From Adiantum capillus-veneris (Eukaryota > Streptophyta > Polypodiopsida > Polypodiales > Pteridaceae): a stretch of 60,000 nucleotides of DNA. Shown here one piece after another: positions 1 through 11,090 of the stretch. The number at the start of each line of letters is the position of its first letter. Within the stretch, counting starts at the first letter, position 1. Both the position numbers and the translations under genes were made by a program. The notes below the pieces were generated by a model. That model searched no databases. It was given only the letters and a program-made list of their open reading frames with translations, and was not told the DNA's origin. The stretch lies in assembly GCA_014529385.2 (NCBI GenBank), contig CM043967.1:11238001-11298000 (forward strand), written 5' to 3'.

Positions 1-954
1 TTTAACAGTCTTTTCAACCTTTGGTGATATATTGACACCTTTACTAAATTCATGCAAGAATTTGTTGTTCAAAGAATCAATTTTAAGCTTTTCACGCGCT
101 TGCGCATCTTTATGATCATTTTGAACTTGCAGTGTTTTTGTTGGTGCTTCTAATGGTAGTGCAGAATCATCTGATTGCATTAAAAATGGAAAATTAAATG
201 CACTTACATCGAGATTCACATTTCCAATTTGCTCTGTACTTTGCTTGTTGGCAGTTAATATATCCCTGTTGTCAGGATTTCTTGGACAATCTTCAAGAAA
301 ATGTCCTCCTTTTCGTCCACAATTTGAGCAATACGCAATGACTGGTGGTATTTCAACTGGTTCTTTCATGTCAAGCTCTAGCTGAGAAGCTTCAACTTCT
401 GTGCTTGCCAAGTTGTCGGCATTTTCTTTTAAAACACTGAGCATCAAGCTGTAGACGGCTCCATCTTGACCTTTGTACCGTCTTTGGCTCGGTTCTCCAA
501 TTACACTGGCTTCAATTGGTTGATCTAATGGATCTTTCATTTTTGGTTCTCGATTATAGATCTGACCACTGTAGTCCATGTACAATGACCCTGATTGCAT
601 ATGCACTAACTGTATGTTTTGCTGTCTTGTGCAGATTTCTGGATAAACACTTGGGTTGACTATCTGACTTCTATCTGCACTTCATCTTTGAGCTTGCAAT
701 ACCTGGCTCCACTGAAGTCTATGAACATCTAGGAGTTCTCTGAATCTGGTTTTACTCTGATCAAATAGGATCTTGGCTTCTGTGCTACTTTTGCTACTCA
801 TTAGATATCTATGGCCTTCTAAATCTATGTACAAGACTTTTTCTCCATTGTAGCCATATAGCTGTAAAATGTGCTCTGTTGTAGTTGTACATGTGTTGCC
901 AGTGCTACTAACTTGCTCTGCTGTATTTGAATTCTCAGCTCGATTTAAGTCCAT
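1..954 (-). pseudogene. Partial gag-like gene of LTR element F (zinc knuckle, one internal stop)
   Basis: Reading leftwards from an ATG at 954, one frame stays open to the window edge except for a single TGA at 682-684, so about 317 codons are visible and the gene runs off the window. The product is hydrophilic, and I do not recognise a capsid domain. A zinc-knuckle-like motif lies at about 286-330 (CSNC, then GRKGGH, then FLEDC). This is the signature of a Gag nucleocapsid that binds the element's RNA. Its spacing is CX2CX5HX4C, one residue longer than the usual CX2CX4HX4C. The ATG was chosen because it is the first in the frame and follows the long leader. The gene lies downstream, in minus orientation, of the primer site and LTR at 4286-5200, so I assign it to that element. 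The TGA could come from a CGA codon by methyl-CpG decay (inference). The clade is uncertain. Confidence 0.6.
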
Positions 955-2113
955 GTTGGATCAATCTACAAAAATTGTCAATTGGCAGATTCTGGTACTG
1001 ATTAGCAAAATTTTTGCTGCTCGTACTAGCCTAATCTGCAATCGTATGCGAGTTGCTCTTGTTCGTTCTATTGTAAACTAATTTGCAGCGCAATTACTCA
1101 CACTAGCCAATTTTTAGCATACAAAGTTTTTTTTTGATAATTTGCCTGCCGCTCAACTGCTTTGAGTTGGTCGTCTTGCTTGCTTTTTGGTTGATCTGAT
1201 CCGCTTTGCGATGTGCTCGGTTTGTGACTTTTTTCGACGGTGCTAGTTTTACTTTTTGGCCTCGTTCTGGCTTTTTCTAACTCTTTCTGGCTCTTTTTGA
1301 CTTTTTAAGGCTCTTTTGGCGACTTACTTTTTATTTTTCCTAATTATTTCTGAAATTTTGAATTTTTTAAATTTTTTGGATATTTTTGTGATTTTTTTGG
1401 GAAAGTTTTGATTTTTAATGAATTTTTTGTGAATTTTTAATGCATTTTCTTAATGTTTTAAAGATTAATCTTAGTCACTTTTTTATTTTTTTAATGATTT
1501 TCTGAGTTTTGAATAAATTTTATGAATTTTCTGGTCAATTTTGGATTTTTATTGAATTTTTAGTGACCTTTTCAAGTTTTTTACTACTTTTGTGATTATC
1601 TTTTGTGAATTTTTATTTTTTAAAAGGATTTTTTGTGTTTTTTATAATTTAGGGATTTATTAGTGTCACTTCTATATTTTTTGTGAAATTTTGAATTTTC
1701 TAGGAATTTCTAAAATTTTAATGAATTTTTTGAACTCTTTTTATTTTTTATGAATTTTTAAAACTCTTTTTTTGGGTAATTTTTATGATTTTGTGAGGTT
1801 TTTTACAATTTTTTTGTGATAATAAAAAAACCCTTTTTTATTTTTTAATTGGATTTTTGTGAGCCTTTTATTTTTAATTTTTTTTTTGTGAGTTTTTTAT
1901 TTGGTTTTTGTGATTCTGATTTCTGATTTTTAAATGAATTTTTTGATTGTTTTTTGTTTTTTGTTTTTTTGTTTTTGATTTTTTAATGTTTTTGTTTTTT
2001 TTGTAGAAATAAAAAGAATAACTTAAACTAAAGCTTACTTGCTAGCTGACGCCGAGTGTGCGCGTGTCAGGGTTGACATTGAATGCGGGGCGCAACGAGA
2101 GGGAGCCGCGCGA

Positions 2114-2116
<3 letters not shown>

Positions 2117-2189
<73 letters not shown>
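2117..2189. repeat. (GA)n microsatellite, 73 bp
   Basis: Uninterrupted GA dinucleotides within the leader of element F. Confidence 0.97.
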
Positions 2190-2191
<2 letters not shown>

Positions 2192-2420
2192 GACGGGGGG
2201 TGGCCTGGCTTGGCGGCGCGAATTCTGAGGCTGGTGATGTGGCGGCTGCATGCGCAATTAAAGTGAGCAGAGAGAGACAGAATGGGCCGTTGGCGTCTCG
2301 TGGGGCAGCAGGGAATGAAGAGAGAGGGTTTAGAGGGGGCGCACGCGGGGTTAGGGAGAGGGTGGGAAGAGAGCGTGTGAGAGGGTTTGAGTTTGAACGG
2401 GGGTTAGAGTGAAAGGGAGT

Positions 2421-2421
<1 letters not shown>

Positions 2422-2467
<46 letters not shown>
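2422..2467. repeat. (GA)n microsatellite, about 46 bp
   Basis: Second GA tract in the F leader. The sequence between the two tracts is also GA-rich. Confidence 0.95.
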
Positions 2468-2470
<3 letters not shown>

Positions 2471-4285
2471 ATGAGAGTTAGTGAGAGAGTGAGAGAATGT
2501 TAAGAGCCCGGTTTTTAGGTCAAAATTTGAAGCTTTTGCCGGTAATTACACTAAAACTTGTGAAAATGTCTTGGTTTTCTTCAAGGCAAGCTCAAAATCT
2601 AACGGGGTTTTAGGATTTCGTCGATTAAAATACATTGGACCCCAGTTTCTTTTTTCTAACACTGTGCGCTGGCAAAGGCAGAGAGGGAATGAGGGAGTGT
2701 GAGGGGAAGGTGGGAGAGTGTAAGTTAGAGGGAGAGTGGATGAGTTCACGCGGACGGAAAGAAGAGGAAGAGAATTTTGAAACCGACAAACAATCGTGAG
2801 GATCTAGTTGACGAAGATGTTTTCTGCGCCGCAATAGATGAGCTTCAAGCTCGAACCAACTTTCTTTTATTTAGTTTTAATTTTTAATTTTCAGATTTCC
2901 AAAAAATGCCAAAAATGGCCGGAAATTAGCCAAAAATCCAAAAAATCCCAAACTTTTCCAGAAAAGGCCGAAAAATTCTCGGAAAATTCTAGGAATCTTA
3001 GAAAATCATCATCATTCACAATCAAGCATTTTCGATACGCAAAAGCACACCAAAAATAGCAGATTATACCAAAAAAGTAATTTGTGACACAATCGTCAAC
3101 CCGGCCCCGGAAATAGCAAAACGCTCAAAACTCGACCACGGAGGGCACGAGTGCGAACAAAATGATGCCGTAAAAATGCACACACAAAATAGCTCGTAAA
3201 TATCGCAAAATCAAATTTTTATGGAATTATCCAAAAATTAATGCAAAAATTAGCAACAAGCACATTGAGGAATGGTTCAGCCAAATAAAATTGCCAAAAT
3301 CACATCCATTCAATTGCCAATAATTTTATCAATAAAATCAAGACTAGGCAATTAAACTGGCAAAATTACCCAATAAAATTAGGTCAAAAATTGACTCAAT
3401 TGAAGTGTGTAAATCCCTATTTTGAGCACAAAAACGCAGAAATTAATCATGACACACATCATTTATGCAATCAAGAAATTGAATTAACCATGCAAATTTA
3501 ACACTTTTTTAGGCACACACACACTAAAAAATTGGCAGTTTTTACCAATCTTTAGGCGCGCACACAAAAGGGTTAAACTTGTCGGATTTGCAATGTGACT
3601 TCACAAATCATTAGTTGGGCATGAGCACAACACAAATCAATCATCACAATTGAAAAATCATAACGCACACATTGATTTCTAGGTGCACAAACATGGACAA
3701 AATAGTGCACACACACCTAAAGTTAGCCATACACACACTCAATTAGAATGCGCACACACTTGAAATTGACCATCCAAACATGCAATTAACTCAATTAGGC
3801 ACCCAATTAGCAACACACATTCACCAATTAGCAATTGAAACTTGTCAAATCATACGCCACCAAATCTTAAAAATTTCGGCATTACGACGGCGTGAAAATG
3901 AATAATCGCAAAATTTTCAATCCACATTGCATTACATTACATTGCATCAACATAGCATAGCTTAGCATTACATTGCATCAACATGGTGGGATCTCTACAC
4001 AATTCTACACATCTCTAGATTCTAGGGAGGTTGAGAATACCACCTTAATTACCTTTCCGTTGAAGATCAATTGAATGGTCGAATGCTCCAATCAGAAAAT
4101 TAGCAAGTGGTTAGTGAGAAACTAGTGTGTAAACACAATTGGCAAGATATGGTCACACATTAGGGAATTATGAACACAATGCTTCATGCACACACATTCA
4201 AAATCCACAAAAACATAAAAACACACAAGTGAAATTAGTGAGGGAACGCATTCGTTTATGCCACAATTACACTAGCATAGGCCAT

Positions 4286-4305
4286 CGTCCCTGGCAGCGG
4301 CGCCA
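4286..4305 (-). other. Primer binding site of element F (tRNA-Asp type)
   Basis: Read on the minus strand, the site begins TGGCGCCGCTGCCAGGGA, two bases after the LTR edge. The common plant tRNA-Asp primer site is TGGCGCCGTTGCCGGGGA, so the match is close but imperfect. It fixes the orientation of F (minus) and marks 4308 as the inner edge of the 5' LTR. Confidence 0.8.
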
Positions 4306-4307
4306 AA

Positions 4308-5200
4308 TGTTGGGAGTCCCATCATTGCAATAGCTCCAATGACCAACAAAATTATCAATCCGGAGGGATGAGCTACCCGGCTAGGGCATGGAAACATTCA
4401 CACGGTTAGTGAGCTAATCGTGGCAACACAAATGGTTAACTCTATGAGGTGAGCTTCTCGGCCTATGGAGGAGCTGAGCCACAATGAAGGGCAATCTCCA
4501 TATCCACTCCTCTTCACCTCTAATCAACCCAATCACACACACTACAATTGCAAGACGCACACAACACTAATACTATCATGCAACACACTAATCGCAAGCA
4601 CACACATAGATCTATCGAGCACCACACTCCAATCAAATCTACATGCACACACAAGCAAAAGAGGGAAATCACACAAGATTAGAGAGGAATTAACCACTAA
4701 TCAGTTAAGATCTAGTTAAACTAAGCATCATAGGCAATCATAAGAAGTAAGAGAGAGGCATAGTGAAAGAGAATGAATTATTGATTAGTGTTAATCAAGT
4801 CTCATGAGCAAGGAGAAGCTCAAGGACTCCATAGCCACACACCTCAAGAGCTCTCACCAAAGAGTGCTCTCAACAAATGAGCTCGAGAACCCTAATTTCT
4901 TTTATACACTGCCTTATATACCTAGGGTAAAAATATACAGTGTTCGGACACCCAAGGCCTTTAGGGCTCACCACTTACTGAATCTGTAACCTAAGCACAA
5001 TAAGTGACCTATTCTTTACAGCTTGGAACTCCCATTGAGCCCGTAACACATTAAAATATTACAATGGCTTGAAATAAATTGATAATTTACAATACGTGAC
5101 CATTTTGAGAAAACGTGCTTCGTCATGTTCATCCTCGATGTGCATCCGTAATTCTTCGGTCTTTAGCAACGTCTGTTAACTGATGTTGACTCAGTTAACA
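4308..5200 (-). repeat. 5' LTR of element F
   Basis: The 893 bp segment begins TGTTGGGAG and ends CAGTTAACA on the plus strand, giving TGTT...AACA termini. It abuts a primer site on the inner side and a satellite unit on the outer side. A TATA box lies in it on the minus strand. The 3' LTR would be left of the window, so the pair and the target duplication cannot be checked. The satellite resumes at 5201 with ATGCC, which is probably the duplicated target. Confidence 0.75.
4912..4920 (-). promoter_or_regulatory. TATA box of the F LTR
   Basis: On the minus strand the sequence reads CCTAGGTATATAAGGC, about 280 bp inside the LTR from its upstream end. This is a normal place for the U3 promoter. 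The LTRs of C carry the same CCTAGGTATA context. Confidence 0.6.
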
Positions 5201-6205
5201 ATGCCATTTTCCTCTTGAATTATAGGTCTTGAGTGTAACTCTCCTCGTCGGTTAGATCTTTAAGGTCTCTTGGGATAGTTTTCATAACAACTCTCTTCTT
5301 CTCGGGTGTGTGTGTGTGTGTGTGTAGCTATGTGTGTCTACTAATAAAAAGAGGAAACTACTATAACCTTTATATCACCCAAAAGTGGTAGATTGTAAGA
5401 GGTCTTGAGTTCAACTTTCCTCATCGCCTAGATCTTTAAGGTCTCCTGGGATAGTTTCCTACGTTGTTATAACTCTCTTCTTCTCCGGTGTGTGTGTGTG
5501 TGTGGGTCCTTGTGCTAATAAAAAGAGAAAAATGGTATATCCTTTTTATCACCCAAGTGTGGTAGACTTGTTATGCCATTTCCTTTTTGAATAATAGGTC
5601 TTGAGTTAAACTCTCCTTGTCACCTAGATCTTTAAGGTCTATTGGGATAATTTCCTACGATGTTAAAACTCTCTTCTTGTCACGTGTGTGTGTGTGTGTG
5701 TGGGTGTGGGTGTGTGTGTACTAATAAATAGATGAAAATTGTATAACCTTTCTATAACCAAAGTGTGGTTGATTTTTATGCCATTTCCCTTTTTAATAAC
5801 AGGTCTTGAGTTTAACTCTCCTCGTCGGCTAGATCTTTAAGATCTCTTGGGATAGTTTCCTACGATGCTAAAACTCTCTTCTTCTCGAATGTGTGTGTGT
5901 GTGTGTAGTAATAAAAAGAGAAAAATGGTATAACCTTTCTATCACCCAGATGTGTTAGAATTGCTATGCCATTTCCCTCTTGAATAACAAGTCCTTAGTT
6001 CAAACTCTTTTCTTCTCTGGTGTGTGTATGTAGCTCTATGTGTGTGGTAACAAAAAGAGGAAAATGGTATAACCTTTCTATCACCCAAGTGTGGTAGATT
6101 GGTTATACCATTTCCCTCTTGAATAACAGGTCTAAAGTTCAATTTTTCTCATCGGCTAGATCTTTAAGGTCTCTTGGGATAGTTTCCTGCGACATTAAAA
6201 CTCTC

Positions 6206-6237
<32 letters not shown>

Positions 6238-6403
6238 ACTAATAAAAAGAGGAAAATGGAATAATCTTTTTATCACCCAAGTGTTGTAGATTGGTTATGC
6301 CATTTCCCTCTTGAATAGTACGTCTTGAGTTCATCTCTCCTCCTCGGTTAGATCTTTAAGGTCTCTTGGGATAGTTTCCTACAATGTAAAAACTCTCTTC
6401 TTC

Positions 6404-6460
<57 letters not shown>

Positions 6461-9118
6461 GGTGTGTGTGCTAATAAAAAGAGAAAAATGGTATAACCTT
6501 TCTATCACCCAAGTGTTGTAAATTGGTTATGCCATTTCCCTCTTGAATAATAGATCTTGAGTTCACCTCTTCTCATCGGCTAGATCTTTAAGGTCTCTTG
6601 GGTTAGTTTCCTACAATGTTAAAACACTCTTTTTCTCGTGTGTGTGTGTGGGTGTGGGTGTGCGCGCTAATAAAACCAAAAAAATGGTATTATCTTTCTA
6701 TCACCCAGGTGTGGTAGATTGGTTATGCCATTTCTCTCTTGAATTATAGGTCTTGAGTTCAACTCTCCTCCTCAGATAGATCTTTAAGGTCTCTTGGCAT
6801 AGTTTCCTACAACGTTAAAACTCTCTTCTTCCTGGGTGTACGTGTGTTAATAAAAAGGGAAAAATGGTATAGTATTTTTATCACCCAAGTGTGGTAGATT
6901 GGTTATGACATTTCCCTCTTGAATAATTGGTCTTGAGTTCAACTCTCCTAGTCAGCTAGATCTTTAAGATCTCTTGGGATAGTTTCCTACCATGTTAGAA
7001 CTCTCTTCTTCTCGGGTGTGTGTGTGTGTGCTAACATAAAAAGGAAAACGGTATAACCTTTCAATCACCCAAGTGTGGTAGAATTGTTATGCCATTTCCC
7101 TCTTGAATAACAGGTCTTTAGTTCAACTCTCTTTGTCGGCCAGATCTTTAAGATCTCTTGGGATAGTTTCCTACAACATTAAAACTCTCTTCTTCTAAGG
7201 TGTGTGTATGTGTGTGTGTGGTAACAAAAAGAGGAAAATGGTATATAACCTTTCTATCACCCAAGTGTGGTAGATTGGTTATAGCATTTCCCTCTTGAAT
7301 AACAGGTCTTGAGTCAATTTTCCTCGTCGGTCGGATAGATCTTTACGGTCTCTTTGGATAGTTTCCTACGACGTTAAAACTCTCTTCTTCTTGGGTGTGT
7401 GTGTGTGCGCGCGTGCTAATAAAAAGAGGAAAATGGTATAACCTTTCTATCACCCAAGTGTGGTAGATTGGTTATGCCATTTTCCTCTTGAATGAGAGGT
7501 CTTGAGTTCAACTCTCCTTGTCGGCTAGATCTTTAAGGTCTCTTGGGATAGTTTCCTACGACGTCAAAACTATCTTCTTCTTGGGTGTGTGTGTCTAGCT
7601 GTGTGGTTGTGCTAATAAAAAGAGGAAAATGCTATAACCTTTATATCATTCAAACGTGGTAGATTGGCTACACCAATTCCCTCTTGAATAACAGGTGTTG
7701 AGTTCAACTTTCCTCATCGCGTAGATCTTTAAGGTCTACTGGGATAGTTTCCTACGATGTTATAACTTCTCTTCTTTTTGGGTGTGTGTTGTGTGCGTGT
7801 GTGTGCTAATAAAAAGAGGAAAAAGGTATAACCTTTTTATCACCCAAGTATGGTGGACTGGTTATCCCATTTCCCTTTTGAATAATAGGTGTTGAGTTCA
7901 ACTCTCCTTCTGGGCTAGATCTTTAAGGTCTCTTGGGATAGTTTCATACGATGTTAAAACTCTCTTCTTCTTGGGTGTGTGTGTGGGTGCGTGTGTGTGT
8001 GTGTGTACTAATAAATAGAGGAAAATGGTATAACCTTTCTATCACCAAAGTGTGGTTGATTTTTATACCAAATATTTCCCTTTTGAATAACAGGACTTGA
8101 GTTGTCGGCTAGATCTTTAAGGTCTCTTGGGATAGTTCCCTACGACATTAAAACTCTCTTCTTCTTGGGTGTGTGTGTGGGTGTGTGTTTGTGTACTAAT
8201 AGAAAGACAAAAATGGTATAACCTTTCTATCACCCAAGTGTGGTAGATTGGTTATGCCATTTCCCTCTTGAATAACAGGTCTTGAGTTCAACTCTCCTCA
8301 TCGGCTAGATCTTTAATGTCTCTTGGGATAGTTTCCTACGATGTTAAAACTCTCTTCTTCTTGGGGGGGTGTATGTGTGTGGGTGCTAATAAAAAGAGGA
8401 AAATGGTATAACCTTTCTATCACCCAAGTGTGGTAGATTGTTATGCCATTTTTGTCTTGAATAACAGGTCTTGAGTTCAACTCTCCTCATCGGTTAGATC
8501 TTTAAGGTCTCTTGGGATAGTCTCCTATGACGTTAAAGCTCTCTTCTTCTTGGGTGTGTTTGTGGGTGTGTATGTGTGCTAATAACAAGAGGAAAAATGG
8601 TATAACTATTTTATCACCCAAATGTTGTAGATTGGTTATGCCACTTCCCTCTTGAATAACAGGTCTTGAGTTCATCTCTCCTCGTCGGCTAGATCTTTAA
8701 GGTCTCTTGGGTTAGTTTCCTACGATGTTAAAACACTCTTCTTCTTGGGTGGGTGTGTGCGTGCTAATAAAAAGAGAAAAATGGTGTAATCTTTCTATTA
8801 CCCAAGTATGGTAGATTGGTTATGCCATTTCTCTGTTGAATTAGAGGTCTTGAGTTCAACTCTCCTCGTGGGATAGATCTTTAAGGTCTCTTGGGATAGT
8901 TTCCTATGATGTTCAAAATCTCTTCTTCTCAGGTGTATGTGTGGGTGTGTGCTCTGTGCTAATAAAAAGGGGAAAATGGTATAACATTTGTATCACCTAA
9001 GTGTGGTGTATTGGTTATGCCATTTCCCTCTTGAATAATAGGTCTTGATTTCAACTCTCCTAGTCAGCTAGATCTTTAAGGTGTCTTGGGATAGTTTCCT
9101 ACGACGTTAAAACTCTCT
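5201..9118. repeat. Satellite array of about 21 units of roughly 190 bp, each with a TG tract
   Basis: The core words AGATCTTTAAGGTCTCTTGGG, GTTTCCTACGA, AAAACTCTCTTCTTC and CTAATAAAAAGAGG recur about every 180-200 bp, for example near 5251, 5427, 5622, 5830, 6155, 6347, 6580, 6775, 6957, 7142, 7336, 7527, 7722, 7914, 8108, 8305, 8492, 8691, 8873 and 9066. A unit near 5960 has lost its middle part. Each unit contains a TG run of variable length, the longest at about 6405-6454. Units look roughly 85-95% alike by eye. No coding capacity is seen. The left edge is cut by the LTR of F, and the right edge merges into element E near 9118. Shared private variants show higher-order organisation. Confidence 0.93.
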
Positions 9119-9456
9119 CTATTGTGATGGGATTTGACTGAGTGTACCACTCGTCTTGTGTTTCCACAATTGCAGAGCTCGCTTCATTATACGACGTGAT
9201 TGGTGCTAGAGCCTCCTCATCCACTTGCCCTTCTTCAGACAACGTGTACTTGACTAGTTTATCATTATTTCCTGGTAGTGGTGGCTGCGGTCTAATATGG
9301 GTTGTGGTCTCTCCATAGCCACAGGTGTTTTTTGAATTGGTGCCCTGTTTGGTGGATGCCTATACATGGGTTTTCCTTGTTGTCTCATTGGTAAATACTA
9401 GAAATTTTTGTCATAATTAGGCTTATAATAGCACTCATTCATTTTGTGGTTTGTCC

Positions 9457-9661
9457 ATTTCCCTTTGATGGCACAACAATTCAATGGTTTGGGTTGTCCC
9501 ATAGGTTGTTCTTGTGGTTGATCCTATCTTGGCCCTTTCCCATTTTCAAGCAAGCAACATTTCCCTTTGATGGCACAACAATGCAATGGTTTGGGTTGTC
9601 CCATAGGTTGTTCTTGTGGTTGACCCTATCTTGGCCGTTTTTCATTTTCAAGCAAGCAAAA
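9457..9661. repeat. Tandem duplication, 102 bp period, two copies
   Basis: ATTTCCCTTTGATGGCACAA starts at 9457 and again at 9559. The two copies differ at only a few sites, so this duplication is younger than the surrounding gag remnant. Confidence 0.9.
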
Positions 9662-10054
9662 ACAAATCACATAGCCAAAGTCGATAGATCGGTTATTGAT
9701 CCGGGAGGTATGGTATGGAACGAAGTCAAAGTTTTTCCTTCTAAAGTCATCCCAAACCCTTCAAATTGTGTGTGGAAGTCTGTAATACATTCAACTCTCA
9801 GAAATTGTCTCTGAAGCTGGTCAAATGGTCATACAAATCCCCTGACCCGCTATATTTTTTAGCCCATTTCTAGAAATGAGCTGGTCTAACTCTATGGTGA
9901 TGTTTCACACCCGCTCTCCTTGCTAGGATTTCTCTCATTAAGCCTTTAAACTAGTAGCTTGGTAGGTGTGTCTTGTGTGGACCTCTTCTTGTCCTTGTGT
10001 CACTTGTTCTTCTCCAGTTAAAGGTGGTTTCTACATCTCTACCCAATTTCCATC

Positions 10055-10295
10055 ATTGAGGTGACTACCTAGAGCCGTACTTCCCTGCTGATTGGCCATG
10101 ATACCATAGGCTCTCTCATTTTGCCCCAAGTTTTGTTTTGTTTCATGTATTGTTCCCAAAATGACTTCTTGGATTGAGGTGACTACCTAGAGTAGTACTT
10201 CCCCACTGATTGGCCATGATACCATAGGCTCTCTCATTTGGACCCAAGTTTTGTTTTGTTTCATGTATTGTTCCCATAATGACTTCTTGGATTGA
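10055..10295. repeat. Tandem duplication, 118 bp period, two copies
   Basis: ATTGAGGTGACTACCTAGAG begins at 10055 and 10173. Both copies run through GGCCATGATACCATAGGCTC to ATGACTTCTTGGATTGAG. The period is not a multiple of three, so it breaks any reading frame. Confidence 0.9.
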
Positions 10296-11090
10296 GTATC
10301 CCTGGTATTTTGTCTTTTCAATCTCCTTTGGAGTCATCATAACAAAATTATCGTTATAACAATCCCTAAAGAGGTGGATGGGAAGGTCTACTAAGCCCTT
10401 CTCCCATATCTTAAAAATATACATGATTTTCAAGGATGTCAACTACTTTGGTTTGGCATGAGCAGTCAAGATCAAGTCATAACATTGTTGTCCTCCCAAC
10501 AATAGACTGCAAGCCATGGGTTGTCTCTAGGTACATGCTTTAGAGTTTTGGTGTCTATCAAGTCATATCCTTCCAACTCTAACACTGGCAGTCCTTCCTT
10601 CACAGTCATGTTTGGAATTTGAGTGTCAACTTCCAATCCCCATCCGTCTTTAGTGTTAGGATTTTGTATTCTGAGGTATTGCACCTTGTGTTGGTCCATG
10701 TAGAAGGTATATTTCTTGTTCTCTCTAACCTCCTCTTCAAACTTGACAATATGGTCATCTACCCTTACGCCATATTCCTTGTTAGGATCCAAATAAACCT
10801 ATGTCCCATGCTTGTTAGTCTTATAAAAGGTCATAATGTGCTTGAACCTGAGTGAGGTTCTAGTCCCCGATTGGATAAAAAAAGAAGAAATCGTGAAATC
10901 ATAGTTGGAGTAAGTGTATAGCATTTCTTCTGCTATAGTCTCTAAAGGTCTCCCTTAGTTTACGATCTCTCCGGTGGAACTACTCAAATTTTCTCCCAAA
11001 GTGCCGAGATTACCTAACACCCTACTCAATCTCAAGTTCATAAATGGACACAAGAAATTTATAGATATTTCAAACCCGGAAAGAAGCTCT

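Larger units (their letters stand above)
955..4285 (-). other. Long untranslated leader of element F
   Basis: About 3.3 kb lie between the primer site and the gag start, with no convincing coding sequence. On the plus strand, 1320-2010 is extremely T-rich, with recurring GAATTTTT-like words, so the element's RNA strand would be A-rich there. GA tracts occur at 2117-2189 and 2422-2467. The stretch 2840-4140 is A-rich and degenerate, with many CACACA words. Open frames here are by-products of simple sequence. Long leaders are known in Tat/Athila-type elements, but the assignment rests only on the primer-site type. Confidence 0.55.
9119..11090 (-). pseudogene. Decayed gag of element E
   Basis: On the minus strand, short frames broken by stops and frameshifts resemble the gag of element C. 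A GSGDLYDHLTSF-like motif at about 9805-9855 matches GSGDPYAHVSLF in C. A segment at 10472-10860 (DPNKEYGVRVDDHIVKFEEE) matches a segment of remnant I, and a GTLGENLS motif near 10990-11020 is also shared with I. The largest open pieces are 10143-10442 and 10472-10792. No zinc knuckle, protease or RT is visible before the satellite begins at 9118, so the element is cut there. Two internal tandem duplications (102 bp and 118 bp) add to the damage. The family assignment is by motif comparison inside this window. Confidence 0.6.

Noticed and set aside
2039-2412. Open frames across the GA tract on both strands
   Set aside because: They encode only Arg-Glu or Ser-Leu repeats and arise from the microsatellite.
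5201-9118. CRISPR-like array of repeats and spacers
   Set aside because: Units are about 190 bp, decayed over their whole length, with TG runs and no short constant repeat. This is a eukaryotic satellite in a plant-type genome.
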